Shown here: positions 36,516-45,492 of the stretch, in pieces
Layout of the letters: the number at the start of each line of letters is the position of its first letter
How positions within the stretch are numbered: the stretch's first letter is position 1
Assembly (NCBI GenBank): GCA_012728275.1
Contig: JAAYFK010000067.1
Location: forward strand, 1 to 58,036
Direction: 5' to 3'
Source: Clostridiaceae bacterium
GTDB taxonomy: Bacteria; Bacillota; Clostridia; Saccharofermentanales; Saccharofermentanaceae
Length of the DNA stretch: 58,036 bases
Notes under the pieces: generated by a model
What the model saw: the letters and a program-made list of their open reading frames with translations, nothing else
What the model was told of the DNA's origin: nothing
Database searches by the model: none
Position numbers and translations under genes: made by a program

Positions 36516-37292
36516 ATGTCGACAATTCAAGGAATGTGCAAGAACTGCGGTTCACTTATCTATTTTAACAGCGCCGATGACAAGTGTGAATGTATTTTCT
36601 GTCATTGCGTTTTCCCATCAGTGGAAGCCAAAGCGATCTTGCAAGATCCAAGTAGTTATACTTTTCCTAAGGAAGAATATCCTGACTTAGGAACTAATGC
36701 AACTCGTCACTACGCTATACCGGTATTTCCTGAGGCACCAAAGACTTCTACAGAAGGATATCTTGCTCAAGCAAGAAGAGAAGACACTGAGAAGAAGTTC
36801 GTAGTAACCCCTAAAGATGTTAAGGCACCAATGAAGACAATCATTATTACAGTTGCCATTACAGTATTGTGCTTAGGTATTGTTGCTGCTATCTCGATTC
36901 CTTTATATTTTTCGAGAGTAAAGCTACATGACAAGATAGTTGCGGGAATTGATTCAGTTTTTGAAGATGAGATTGAAGTTGATACAACTATTGGTGAAGA
37001 AGGATATGCAATAGGATATTCTGTATCTGGTGCATCTTGCCAGAATCTAAGAGTCGTTACGTCCGATGAAGTAAGTCAAGAAGATGCTCAAACTATTTAT
37101 GAAAATTATTGCCAGCTTCGTGCAACTTCTAAGGGCTCAGATGATTTGTATTCTGGTGTAAGTGTTTTGATTTTCTGCGAGGGCGGAGTATATACCGTAA
37201 CTCATTCAGGATCAACTACTACAGCTGAGTTTGCTGAGAATGTAGAAGTTACTCCTGTAGAGACTACAGCAGAGACTACAGAAGATAATTGA
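36516..37292 (+). CDS. Zinc-ribbon, single-pass membrane protein of unknown function
   Basis: 258 residues. Residues 8-32 form a zinc ribbon (CKNCG ... CECIFCHC). A polar stretch follows, then one membrane helix at about 108-132 (TIIITVAITVLCLGIVAAISIPLYF). The outside domain has two Cys and ends in a Thr/Glu tail (TTAETTEDN) like the tail of the protein at 1078-1845. The ribbon should be cytosolic and the tail outside. It has its own promoter, and the sigma factor gene starts 35 bases after its stop. Function unknown. Confidence 0.75.
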   Translation: MSTIQGMCKNCGSLIYFNSADDKCECIFCHCVFPSVEAKAILQDPSSYTFPKEEYPDLGTNATRHYAIPVFPEAPKTSTEGYLAQARREDTEKKFVVTPKDVKAPMKTIIITVAITVLCLGIVAAISIPLYFSRVKLHDKIVAGIDSVFEDEIEVDTTIGEEGYAIGYSVSGASCQNLRVVTSDEVSQEDAQTIYENYCQLRATSKGSDDLYSGVSVLIFCEGGVYTVTHSGSTTTAEFAENVEVTPVETTAETTEDN

Positions 37293-37327
37293 TTTAAGAT
37301 TTAGAACAAATAGAAGATATAGGTGTT

Positions 37328-38599
37328 ATGGCTGATTTTGATAGTACATTGAATAGACTTCTTAAGATTGCGAAGAACAAGGGTGCGATTAATAAGGAAG
37401 ATATTGATATTGAAGCCGCTGAACTAGACAATGGAGTGCTAGAAGCGGATAGACTTTGTGCGAGCTTAATTGAGGCAGGAATTACTATAGTTGGAGAAAG
37501 TGAAGCGTCTTCAGATTCAATTGAAGAAGATATAGAAAGCATCGATGTAATTGATGAGGCAAACGAAGATACTGATTCAATTTCTCGAGATGAAGACCTT
37601 CTTGATTCGATATCTGTTCGTAAAACTCGTTCTCCTAAGCGCGCCAATAGAGATTATGATGAAGACGAAGATGATGATATCGCATCGATGAGTTTCTCTT
37701 CTAGTTCTGACGAGGAAGACGAGTCTGAAGAACTGACAAATTCTAGTAAAGATGATACTGACAATCTAGTTGGCGTAGAGGACTCGGTGAAGATGTACCT
37801 TAAGGAAATTGGTAAGGTTCCACTTCTAAGTATCGAAAAGGAGCAAGACCTAGCGTTACGAATGAGTAATGGTGACGCAGACGCGAAGGAAGAGCTAATT
37901 GAAGCTAACCTTAGGTTGGTGGTTTCAGTTGCGAAGAAGTACATGAATCGAGGCTTATCTCTTTTGGACTTGATTCAAGAGGGAAACCTTGGACTAATGA
38001 AGGCAGTAGATAAATTTGACTATACTTTGGGTTATAAATTTTCGACTTATGCCACATGGTGGATAAGACAAGCAATTTCAAGAGCAATCGCAGATCAGGC
38101 TAGAACTATTAGAATTCCTGTTCATATGGTTGAGACGATAAATCGAATGAATCGAATTGAAAGAACTTTGATTCAAGAACTCGGTCGCGATCCAACTTCT
38201 GCTGAGATTGCAGATAGGATGGAGATTTCAGAAGCTAAGGTGATTGAGATTAAGAGAGTATCTCAGGACCCAGTATCAATTGATAAGCCAGTAGGAGAAG
38301 AAGAAGACAGTCACTTAGTAGATTTTATCTCAAGCGATGAGTCTATGGCTCCAGACAAAATTGTCGCTAGGGCTTTGTTGAAAGAGGGTTTGGAGAGTAC
38401 ACTTTCGACTTTATCACCAAGAGAAGCAAGCGTATTAGTATTGAGATTTGGCCTTGTGGACGGTAAGCAAAGAACTCTTGAGGAGGTCGGAAGAGAGTTC
38501 AATGTTACTCGTGAGAGAATTAGGCAGATTGAAGCGAAGGCAATTCGTAAATTGCGACATCCAAGTAGAAGCAAGAAGCTTCGAGACTTTTTGGACTAG
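37328..38599 (+). CDS. RNA polymerase primary-type sigma factor, copy 1
   Basis: 423 residues. Regions 1.2 to 4.2 are complete: [41 protein letters not shown] 2.3-2.4, [17 protein letters not shown] (3.0), and the 4.2 helix [17 protein letters not shown]. The N-terminal 140 residues are very acidic and Ser-rich, as in region 1.1. It directs core polymerase to -35/-10 promoters. A second, close homologue follows 74 bases after its stop. dnaG, the usual neighbour of rpoD, is absent from the window. Confidence 0.93.
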   Translation: MADFDSTLNRLLKIAKNKGAINKEDIDIEAAELDNGVLEADRLCASLIEAGITIVGESEASSDSIEEDIESIDVIDEANEDTDSISRDEDLLDSISVRKTRSPKRANRDYDEDEDDDIASMSFSSSSDEEDESEELTNSSKDDTDNLVGVEDSVKMYLKEIGKVPLLSIEKEQDLALRMSNGDADAKEELIEANLRLVVSVAKKYMNRGLSLLDLIQEGNLGLMKAVDKFDYTLGYKFSTYATWWIRQAISRAIADQARTIRIPVHMVETINRMNRIERTLIQELGRDPTSAEIADRMEISEAKVIEIKRVSQDPVSIDKPVGEEEDSHLVDFISSDESMAPDKIVARALLKEGLESTLSTLSPREASVLVLRFGLVDGKQRTLEEVGREFNVTRERIRQIEAKAIRKLRHPSRSKKLRDFLD

Positions 38600-38673
38600 T
38601 GAGTAATTGTGTAACGAGACGATTGAGATTACTGATATAATCAGTAATGTTGAATGGAAAATTTGGAGGATGC

Positions 38674-39729
38674 ATGGCAGATTTTACAGAGGCTTTAGGC
38701 CACATTAAGAGAATAGCAGGTAGAAAGAATAATGTTATCAGCGAGAATGATTTTGACACGATAACAGAAGATTTTGGACTTAATACTGATGACATAATTA
38801 GTCTTACTTCTGAGTTGGACAAATGTGGAATTACAATTGACGGTCTTAACGATCTTGATAATGCTGCTAGGTTGATTACTTCTTCTGGTTCAGAAGAAAT
38901 TACAGTAGATGATTCCGTAAGAATGTATCTTAAGGAGATTGGCAAGATTCCACTTCTTTCTGCGGATAAGGAGAGAGACTTAGCGCAACGCATGATGACC
39001 GGTGACGATGATGCGAAGGACCTACTTGTTGAGTCCAACCTTCGTCTTGTTGTATCAATTGCAAAAAAGTATATGAATAGAGGATTGTCTTTACTTGACT
39101 TGATACAAGAAGGAAACATTGGTCTAATTAAGGCCGTAGATAAGTTTGATTATACTAAGGGTTTTAAATTCAGCACATATGCGACATGGTGGATTCGCCA
39201 AGCGATAACAAGAGCTATTGCTGATCAAGCAAGAACTATAAGAATACCTGTACATATGGTCGAGACAATTAACAAGTTGACTCGAATACAACGACAATTA
39301 GTTCAAGATTTAGGAAGAGAACCGACCATAGATGAGTTAGCTGATAAGATGAATATGGCTTCTGACAAAATTCGTGATATTCAGAGAATCTCACAGGATC
39401 CTGTATCTATTGATAAGCCAGTTGGTGAGGAAGAGGATAGTCACTTAGTTGACTTTATTTCTAGTGACGAGTGTGTTGCTCCTGATGAAGAGGTAGCTAG
39501 AGTTCTGTTGAAAGAAGAATTAATAGGTGTCCTTTCAATTCTGACTGAGAGAGAGTCTAAGGTTCTTCGTCTTCGTTTTGGTCTAGATGATGGTAAGCAA
39601 AGAACTCTAGAAGAGGTTGGAAGAAGTCTTGGAGTTACTAGAGAACGTATAAGGCAAATCGAAGCTAAGGCTATTAGAAAACTTGGAAGATCTTCGATAG
39701 CTAAGAGACTTGAGGGATATGCTGATTAA
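38674..39729 (+). CDS. RNA polymerase primary-type sigma factor, copy 2
   Basis: 351 residues from the ATG at 38674 (TTTGGAGGATGC upstream; an earlier in-frame ATG at 38647 is rejected). Regions 1.2-4.2 are almost identical to copy 1, including the promoter-melting segment and [17 protein letters not shown]. It differs by a short N-terminus (about 80 residues before region 1.2, little acidic tract) and by the C-terminal end ([14 protein letters not shown]). It may be a group 2 paralogue or a recent duplicate. The Rnf-like operon begins 52 bases after its stop. Confidence 0.93.
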   Translation: MADFTEALGHIKRIAGRKNNVISENDFDTITEDFGLNTDDIISLTSELDKCGITIDGLNDLDNAARLITSSGSEEITVDDSVRMYLKEIGKIPLLSADKERDLAQRMMTGDDDAKDLLVESNLRLVVSIAKKYMNRGLSLLDLIQEGNIGLIKAVDKFDYTKGFKFSTYATWWIRQAITRAIADQARTIRIPVHMVETINKLTRIQRQLVQDLGREPTIDELADKMNMASDKIRDIQRISQDPVSIDKPVGEEEDSHLVDFISSDECVAPDEEVARVLLKEELIGVLSILTERESKVLRLRFGLDDGKQRTLEEVGRSLGVTRERIRQIEAKAIRKLGRSSIAKRLEGYAD

Positions 39730-39781
39730 TCGACAGACCGGTATTTATTGCTTAGTAGCAGGACGCTGACGGTGGAGTTTC

Positions 39782-41296
39782 ATGGCAAATCGTAGATATT
39801 CATTTAAAAAAGGTATATTCTTCGACACTGACTTGAATTTTTCTCAGCGTTCTTCTTATGTGCGCGAAATACTGCTAGAAAAGGCATACCCGGAAAAGCT
39901 TATTATTCCCATGAAACAACATTACGGTGTTGCGTCGATTCCATGCGTTTCTGTTGGAGAACATGTACTAATAGGTCAATGCGTCGGAATGCCAGCATCT
40001 GGAACATTTGCTGTTCCAATTCATAGTGGAATCTCTGGTAATGTTATCTCAATAGATAGGATAACGTTACCTGATGGAGTAATCTGCGATGCTGTTGTTA
40101 TTGAAAGTGACAAGAAGAGAACTCTTCATCCGTCAATTAGACCAAGAGCAAACCTTAACATATCTAAGTCTGAGGCAGTCGGGATAATTAGAAATGCTGG
40201 TATCGTTGGAATGGGTGGAGAAGGAGTTCCGACCGCGGCAAAGATAAATCGGGCGGTGCACATGAAGGTCAATCGCTTGCTTGTAAATTGTCTTCAAAGT
40301 GAACCATATGCTACTTCGGATTTATATAGGATAGATGAATTCCCTGATAGTATTGTATTAGGAGCAGTAGTATCTGCTGGAGCTTCAGGGGCCTCAACTA
40401 TAAGTTTCTGTATTTCAGAGAGAAGAAAAACTGAGCGATATTCCTTGGAAGGAGCCATAGAGCGAGCAAAAGAAAAGTATCCAAATTACACATATGAGGT
40501 CTTGCTATTTAAGGAGAGGTTTCCTCAGGGGAACTATCGCATGATAGCTAAGGCATTGTACGATATGGATTTCGAGGATAATGACACTCTAGAAGAGCGA
40601 TGCAAAGCGGTAATGTTTAACTGCTCTACGCTTTGCGCGGTGTGGGAGGCGATATCGGAGAATATGCCTCTTGTAAACCGAATTGTAACCGTGACAGATG
40701 ATGAAGGAAGAGGGCATAATGTTCTAGCTCCAATTGGAACTCCTGTTACAGATTTGCTTGGTAATATGGAGAATGTTACTATTGCTCAAAGGCTGGTCGT
40801 GTGGGGTAATTGTTTAACTGGTGTAGCTTTCCGAGATACGATAAACACTCCAATAATTAAGACGACTGGAGCAATTACCGTAATTCGAAAATTAGAAGTA
40901 CCAGAGACGCCTTGCATTCATTGCGGGTCATGCCTAGATGCCTGCCCTCGGGACTTGTTTCCCTCGATTATTGCGCGCTTGATTTCTACTGGAAATATAG
41001 TTAAGGCTAACGAAGAGAATGCAAAGAGTTGCATTGCTTGTGGTGCTTGCTCATTTGTTTGTCCGGCGGGAATTGATTTAACTGGATTAATTGCCTCATA
41101 TGTTTTCGCTACTAAGGAGAAAGATAAGAAAAGCAACAATTCTCTGGTTGAGACGGTGTTCAATACTAACTTTTCTGGATTATCTGCTGTATCGCTTCTT
41201 GAAGAGTATCAAGATGAGACAAAAGAGAAGAAAGAAGCAAAGCAGGAGGATGATGGCAGACTTATCATTCCATTTGAAGGAGGGCTCAAGGTATGA
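39782..41296 (+). CDS. RnfC-like iron-sulfur protein
   Basis: 504 residues, somewhat longer than the RnfC core. It has the N-terminal barrel (GTFAVPIHSGISGNVISID), the NADH/FMN-type fold, an SLBB segment (GHNVLAPIGTPV) and two intact 4Fe-4S motifs (Cys378/381/384/388 and 417/420/423/427). The nucleotide-flavin loop is altered: GMGGEGVPTAAK where RnfC normally has G-x-GGAGFP, and NCLQSEPYATSD where N-x-xECEP is usual. It starts an operon with RnfD- and RnfG-like genes. It may still pass electrons, but NADH oxidation is uncertain. Confidence 0.88.
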   Translation: MANRRYSFKKGIFFDTDLNFSQRSSYVREILLEKAYPEKLIIPMKQHYGVASIPCVSVGEHVLIGQCVGMPASGTFAVPIHSGISGNVISIDRITLPDGVICDAVVIESDKKRTLHPSIRPRANLNISKSEAVGIIRNAGIVGMGGEGVPTAAKINRAVHMKVNRLLVNCLQSEPYATSDLYRIDEFPDSIVLGAVVSAGASGASTISFCISERRKTERYSLEGAIERAKEKYPNYTYEVLLFKERFPQGNYRMIAKALYDMDFEDNDTLEERCKAVMFNCSTLCAVWEAISENMPLVNRIVTVTDDEGRGHNVLAPIGTPVTDLLGNMENVTIAQRLVVWGNCLTGVAFRDTINTPIIKTTGAITVIRKLEVPETPCIHCGSCLDACPRDLFPSIIARLISTGNIVKANEENAKSCIACGACSFVCPAGIDLTGLIASYVFATKEKDKKSNNSLVETVFNTNFSGLSAVSLLEEYQDETKEKKEAKQEDDGRLIIPFEGGLKV

Positions 41297-42291
41297 TTCA
41301 AAGAGAATTTGCGCCCTTCATTAGAACAAGCAAGAATGTTCCATACATGTACTTGAACATCATAATTGCTTTGTTTCCTTGTATTTGCGCTGCAACTTTC
41401 ATTTATGGCTTGAGGGTTTTGGTGATGGTAGCTGTTTCAGCTTTCTTGTCATTTGTAGGCGATTATTTTGTAGGATATATTTTTCGAGGCGATGAAACAA
41501 AAAAAGATTATTTTGACTTAAGTTCAATAGTAAACGGTATTGTATTTGCTTTATTGCTACCTCCTGATACTTCAATTACTATCGTTATCGCTGGAGTTGT
41601 ATTTGGAGTTGTACTTATAAAACAAGTATTTGGTGGTGTAGGAAGTAATTTGTTTAATACGGCGTTAGCGAGCCGATTGATTGTATCGGTTCTCTTCCCA
41701 AATGCGCTGAATGGATTTGCGAAGCCTTTGGACGATTGGTTCAGCTTTGGCACTCTGTTTTCTGGCCCGACGGCCGATGCAGTTGCGTCAGATCCTTCTA
41801 GATTTTATATTCTTGAGATTCTTGGAGGACAATATTCGACATTCATTGGTACAGGATGCATCGTTGTTATTATAGTTGGTGGAGTTTATCTGACGTTTAA
41901 GGGTATCGTTAAGATTTATGCTCCGATAGCATATTTGGTGACAATAGTTGCATTGATGCCAGTTTTCGAGGGGATTAATGTTTTGTCTTATTTAGGTATT
42001 AGAACTGTTGTTTTCTACATGCTCTCCTCAGGAGTGTTTTTTGTGGCAACTTTTGCACTGACTGACTTTACTACGACTCCTATTAATAAGTATTCAGCGA
42101 TAGTTTATGGCATTTTGTGCGGACTAATAACGGCATTTATGGCCGATAGATACGACTCGATTTATGTATTGTGTGTACCTGTTTTGATTTGCAATTTGAC
42201 TATTCCTTTCTTGGAATACTGCATTAAGTATAAATCCTCTTCAAAAAGGACTTCTTTAAGTTCCGTAAAAGAAGGTGGTGAAGACTTATGA
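41293..42291 (+). CDS. RnfD-like membrane protein, flavinylation motif not seen
   Basis: 332 residues, about nine membrane helices in the RnfD/NqrB pattern. The conserved core GGVGSNLFNTALASR (114-128) and the ILGGQYSTFIGTGC segment that follows the flavin site are recognisable. The covalent-FMN motif (S/T-G-A-T) expected between them is replaced by PTADAVASDPSRF (159-171). Its ATG overlaps the RnfC-like stop (ATGA), and its own end overlaps the next gene. The family assignment is good; the redox role is doubtful. Confidence 0.85.
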   Translation: MIQREFAPFIRTSKNVPYMYLNIIIALFPCICAATFIYGLRVLVMVAVSAFLSFVGDYFVGYIFRGDETKKDYFDLSSIVNGIVFALLLPPDTSITIVIAGVVFGVVLIKQVFGGVGSNLFNTALASRLIVSVLFPNALNGFAKPLDDWFSFGTLFSGPTADAVASDPSRFYILEILGGQYSTFIGTGCIVVIIVGGVYLTFKGIVKIYAPIAYLVTIVALMPVFEGINVLSYLGIRTVVFYMLSSGVFFVATFALTDFTTTPINKYSAIVYGILCGLITAFMADRYDSIYVLCVPVLICNLTIPFLEYCIKYKSSSKRTSLSSVKEGGEDL

Positions 42292-43580
42292 TGACCAGAA
42301 AACAGCTTCAAAGACTTGTAATAGAGGCTATTTGCATCGTAGCGATTAGTATTGCGGTTCTTTTAGTGGGCTTATGGGTATCAAACGGCAAGGCCAATAC
42401 AAGACTACAGGACTATTATCAAAGTCAATTCTCATCAATCCTTGCAGGAAGCTATTATACTCAGATGCATTCTAGGTTAGTAGATGAGAACGAGGAGATT
42501 ACATCGGTCTATCTTGCATATGATGAATCGGATAGTCTTCAAGGATATATAATCGAAGTTAACTTAGTGACAAAAGATAGTCTCCAGTTGCACATGTACA
42601 TTGGTATTAGTAGTGATGGTTCTCACCTAACTGGAATAAGTCGAATAGCTGACGAAGAGAATCCTGTAGTAATTAGCGAAGAGGATTTGAATTCATTGTG
42701 CTCTCAGATGATAGGTGAGCAAATTCCAGTTGCTTTAGAATCGCAAATTACTCATGAGGATGTTGAGACTGAGGATCAAGTTGAGCTCGGCGGGCTAAAC
42801 GATGGTATATATTACGCGCAAGCTTTGCAAGAAGACTCATATGGCTACATAGATTATGTTGAAATTGAAGTTGAGGATGGAATGATAACTCGAGTGGTAT
42901 GGGATGCAATGAATGTTGACCCTACAACTGAGAATCGAAGTGATGCCTCACTATCAGGTGCTTACACGATTAGTGGAGAAAACTGGGCAACACAATCATA
43001 TACTCTGTGCCATGAACTTCTAGATTTGCAAGATCCAGATAGACTTGCTATGAAGTCAGATGGAACGACTGAGATTGTACCTGGAGTAACATGCAACATT
43101 AGACAAGCTGTAACCTTGATGCACGAATGTATTAGTAACTCTAGAGCAAATTACGACAAGGATAGATATATTTCTGATTTACAAAGTATAATCATCGATT
43201 CTACTAGTGGAATTGAGATTGAAAGTATCACTAATGACGAAGGACTATTATTTTTCTCCTTCAGTGATAGCGAGTTAGAGGAAGGCTTTGGCGATTATGA
43301 GAACGTAAGGCAAGCGTCAGGTATAGAAGATGTTGATGTATCTCAAACCGATGATTCATCAATTGATCAGGAGAACGATGGCATAAATCTTGTTGGAAGT
43401 GAGGATGGCGTAATAAGTGGTAGTGAAGATGTCTTAACGGACAGTGTAGATGGTTTGCCATCTAGTGAGATTCGAACTCTTATTATTGATGTCCCTGCTA
43501 GTCAAGAGAATTGCAGTGTGATTTCGTCAGTAAATATCGCTTATAAGTTCTTGAAAGTATACCTAGATTGGTTGGCATGA
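42288..43580 (+). CDS. RnfG-like FMN-binding-domain protein, degenerate flavin site
   Basis: 430 residues, about twice RnfG. One N-terminal membrane helix (about 11-31) and an outside part. An FMN_bind-like domain is seen at about 170-285 (NDGIYYAQA ... YVEIEVEDGMITRVVW). The site that should read D-x-S/T-G-A-T-x-S reads EIVPGVTCNIRQAV: Thr267 is kept but the motif is broken. Residues 75-125 may be a second diverged copy. The C-terminal 120 residues are acidic and Ser-rich. The start overlaps the RnfD-like gene. Confidence 0.75.
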   Translation: MMTRKQLQRLVIEAICIVAISIAVLLVGLWVSNGKANTRLQDYYQSQFSSILAGSYYTQMHSRLVDENEEITSVYLAYDESDSLQGYIIEVNLVTKDSLQLHMYIGISSDGSHLTGISRIADEENPVVISEEDLNSLCSQMIGEQIPVALESQITHEDVETEDQVELGGLNDGIYYAQALQEDSYGYIDYVEIEVEDGMITRVVWDAMNVDPTTENRSDASLSGAYTISGENWATQSYTLCHELLDLQDPDRLAMKSDGTTEIVPGVTCNIRQAVTLMHECISNSRANYDKDRYISDLQSIIIDSTSGIEIESITNDEGLLFFSFSDSELEEGFGDYENVRQASGIEDVDVSQTDDSSIDQENDGINLVGSEDGVISGSEDVLTDSVDGLPSSEIRTLIIDVPASQENCSVISSVNIAYKFLKVYLDWLA

Positions 43581-43589
43581 GGAAATTAA

Positions 43590-44759
43590 ATGGCTATATA
43601 TAAGAGAAAAGACAGAATAAACACACCTTTTGATGATTATGCGAGTCGCATGAGCACTAAGGTTGTTGAGTCTCGTGAGACAGAGGAGATGAAGGCGAGG
43701 TACCAAACCACACGCGGCGCCTTGTTTCTAGGACTGTTAATACTAGCTATAACTGGAAATACGTTTGACTTGTACTCCCTTGGATTTGTCAGTATATCTA
43801 TAGTATCAAGTATATTGATTTGGTTAGTTTCGTTTAGATTTATTATGAATGACAAGACGGTATTTGTGTCGGCTATAGTGAATTTATCGCTTTGTATTTC
43901 TGTAAGTTATCTTTTCGAAAAGTATCTTACCCACTATAACAACATATTTGCTTCGGTAGTCCTTGCTATGGGCCTTACAATTCTATCTTCAATACCAATT
44001 GAAGGTGAGGAGATTCTCAAGACGCGTGCAAAGTCTTTCGATGAAGTTACTAAGATGATATTATTCGCAATCGTTCCAAGTTTTGTAGGAGTCGCATTTG
44101 TATATCTTATAGATGTTAAAGTACGCTTTGTTTCAACAATTATAGCTGTTGTTATGCTTGTGATAGTTTCATATATTCTCTCTATGATATTCAGAAAGAG
44201 ATACTACATGACTTCGCGCAGACTAAAGAATTTCATTAATATTCCAACTGACCCATCAAAAGACATAATAACTTTCGCCTTATCTAAGACAATAGTACTT
44301 ATATCTTCAGTTTTTACTATTGCTTGTGCGATAACAATTCAATACATGTTCGGAGTAGATAAGTATTTTGAATATGCTTTGCTTCCAATTATGACAATTA
44401 TTATGCTTGTGTTTGTATTCTTCTATCGACCTTGCGATCGTAATAGTTTATTTGGTGGCTTGCTTTATCCGTTTGAAGCTATGTTTATCGCATATCTTCT
44501 ATCCATCCTTTTCGAAAAGGCTAGCTCTCAAAGTCCGTCGCTCTTATTACTAAACTACCTAAGCGTAAGACCAGACTATGTTATTTTATTTGTCATTGCA
44601 ATTATTGCAGGAGATATTGTAATTACTGGACTAATAGCAACATATAGACGCAAGCTCCTGTATACAAAGCGTATTAAGCACTTTGATGGTATGCCTTTCA
44701 TGTTGCTTTTATCTTCTTTCATTCTTATGGTCGTAAGTATGTTCTTTGTGATATACTAA
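43590..44759 (+). CDS. Multi-pass membrane protein in the Rnf-like operon
   Basis: 389 residues, about ten to twelve hydrophobic segments with a basic cytosolic loop near the middle. It occupies the place of rnfE/rnfA in a canonical rnfCDGEAB order, and its length is about twice one RnfA or RnfE. The C-terminal stretch FDGMPFMLLLSSFILMVVSMFF resembles the end of RnfA (F-x-G-x-P then a helix). The Cys residues that hold the membrane iron-sulfur centre of RnfA/RnfE are not seen. A diverged RnfE-RnfA fusion is an inference only. Both its LFEK tracts are encoded by CTTTTCGAAAAG palindromes. Confidence 0.75.
   Translation: MAIYKRKDRINTPFDDYASRMSTKVVESRETEEMKARYQTTRGALFLGLLILAITGNTFDLYSLGFVSISIVSSILIWLVSFRFIMNDKTVFVSAIVNLSLCISVSYLFEKYLTHYNNIFASVVLAMGLTILSSIPIEGEEILKTRAKSFDEVTKMILFAIVPSFVGVAFVYLIDVKVRFVSTIIAVVMLVIVSYILSMIFRKRYYMTSRRLKNFINIPTDPSKDIITFALSKTIVLISSVFTIACAITIQYMFGVDKYFEYALLPIMTIIMLVFVFFYRPCDRNSLFGGLLYPFEAMFIAYLLSILFEKASSQSPSLLLLNYLSVRPDYVILFVIAIIAGDIVITGLIATYRRKLLYTKRIKHFDGMPFMLLLSSFILMVVSMFFVIY
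43911..43922. repeat. Palindromic motif CTTTTCGAAAAG
   Basis: One of five exact TTTTCGAAAA copies in the window (others at 8830, 18439, 20224 and 44509). Confidence 0.6.
44507..44520. repeat. Palindromic motif CCTTTTCGAAAAGG
   Basis: The longest perfect form of the motif, 14 bases, in the same gene as the copy at 43911. Confidence 0.6.
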
Positions 44760-44774
44760 TCAGCGCATATAAAT

Positions 44775-44851
44775 GTTTCCGTAGCTCAGCAGGATAGAGC
44801 GATCGCCTCCTAAGCGATAGGCCGGGCGTTCGAATCGCCTCGGGAACACCA
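44775..44851 (+). tRNA. tRNA-Arg (anticodon CCU)
   Basis: Cloverleaf of 77 bases including encoded CCA. Acceptor GTTTCCG/CGGGAAC, D arm with AGCTCAGCAGGATAGAGC, anticodon stem ATCGC/GCGAT with loop CTCCTAA (anticodon CCT, reads AGG), T arm with TTCGAAT. It follows the last Rnf-like gene by 15 bases and may be co-transcribed with it. Confidence 0.96.
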
Positions 44852-44856
44852 TGATT

Positions 44857-44888
44857 CCCGAATGTTGGTACATTCGGGATGTTTTTTT
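44857..44888 (+). terminator. Terminator after tRNA-Arg
   Basis: The stem CCCGAATG/CATTCGGG with loop TTGGTA is followed by ATG and seven T residues. Confidence 0.88.
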
Positions 44889-44949
44889 GGGACAAGATAT
44901 GGTGCATCAGAAGCACCACACATTTATTCAAATACTAAAGCATAAATAA

Positions 44950-44975
44950 ACAGCGTAACCAAATGGCTACGCTGT
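44950..44975. terminator. Probable terminator hairpin of the minus-strand DUF5684 gene
   Basis: ACAGCGTA/TACGCTGT plus CCA/TGG above a mismatch; A-rich on the left and TTTT on the right, so it could work on both strands. Confidence 0.6.
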
Positions 44976-45008
44976 TTTGCTGAACTAGTTTCAAATCAAT
45001 AATTCATA

Positions 45009-45371
45009 TTAATAAGCTGGGCTATAAGTTGAATTATCGAACGCAAGAATCAATAGGAATATAGGTGATAGGAACAATAATCCAAATCCAAAACCAACAC
45101 CCTTACCAAATGACTTTGCCAATTTAAAAATAGCAACGATTGCAAGATAGATGCCATAAATAGGAATAAGCACCAATAAGAACTTCCAACCATTTCCAAA
45201 AATAATTTTGAACAATACGTAAGTATTGTATAGAGGAATTATTGCAGCCCATCCTGGCTCTCCTGCCTTAGAGAAGACTCTCCATAAACCAACAACTGCA
45301 GCAATACATATGATTAAACTGAAAATCCACATGGACCCCATTGCTGCCATCAAACCTTCTAAATCACCCAT
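45009..45371 (-). CDS. DUF5684-family small membrane protein, copy A
   Basis: 120 residues from the ATG at 45371 (AAGGAG 9 bases upstream; an earlier in-frame ATG at 45392 would swallow it). Three to four hydrophobic segments and the family signature GLWRVFSKAGEPGWAAIIPLYN. Such proteins often occur near signal peptidases or secreted proteins, but none is here. A paralogue lies upstream on the same strand. Function unknown. Confidence 0.75.
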   Translation of the reverse strand: MGDLEGLMAAMGSMWIFSLIICIAAVVGLWRVFSKAGEPGWAAIIPLYNTYVLFKIIFGNGWKFLLVLIPIYGIYLAIVAIFKLAKSFGKGVGFGFGLLFLSPIFLLILAFDNSTYSPAY

Positions 45372-45492
45372 AAAAATACACTCCTTTTTCATGAAATTAT
45401 ATTCAATATACTGATAAAAAATACAAACGTCAACAATTAAACCTGAAATTATTCAGGAAACATATAAAAAAGTTGAGATAAAACAGATTCTA

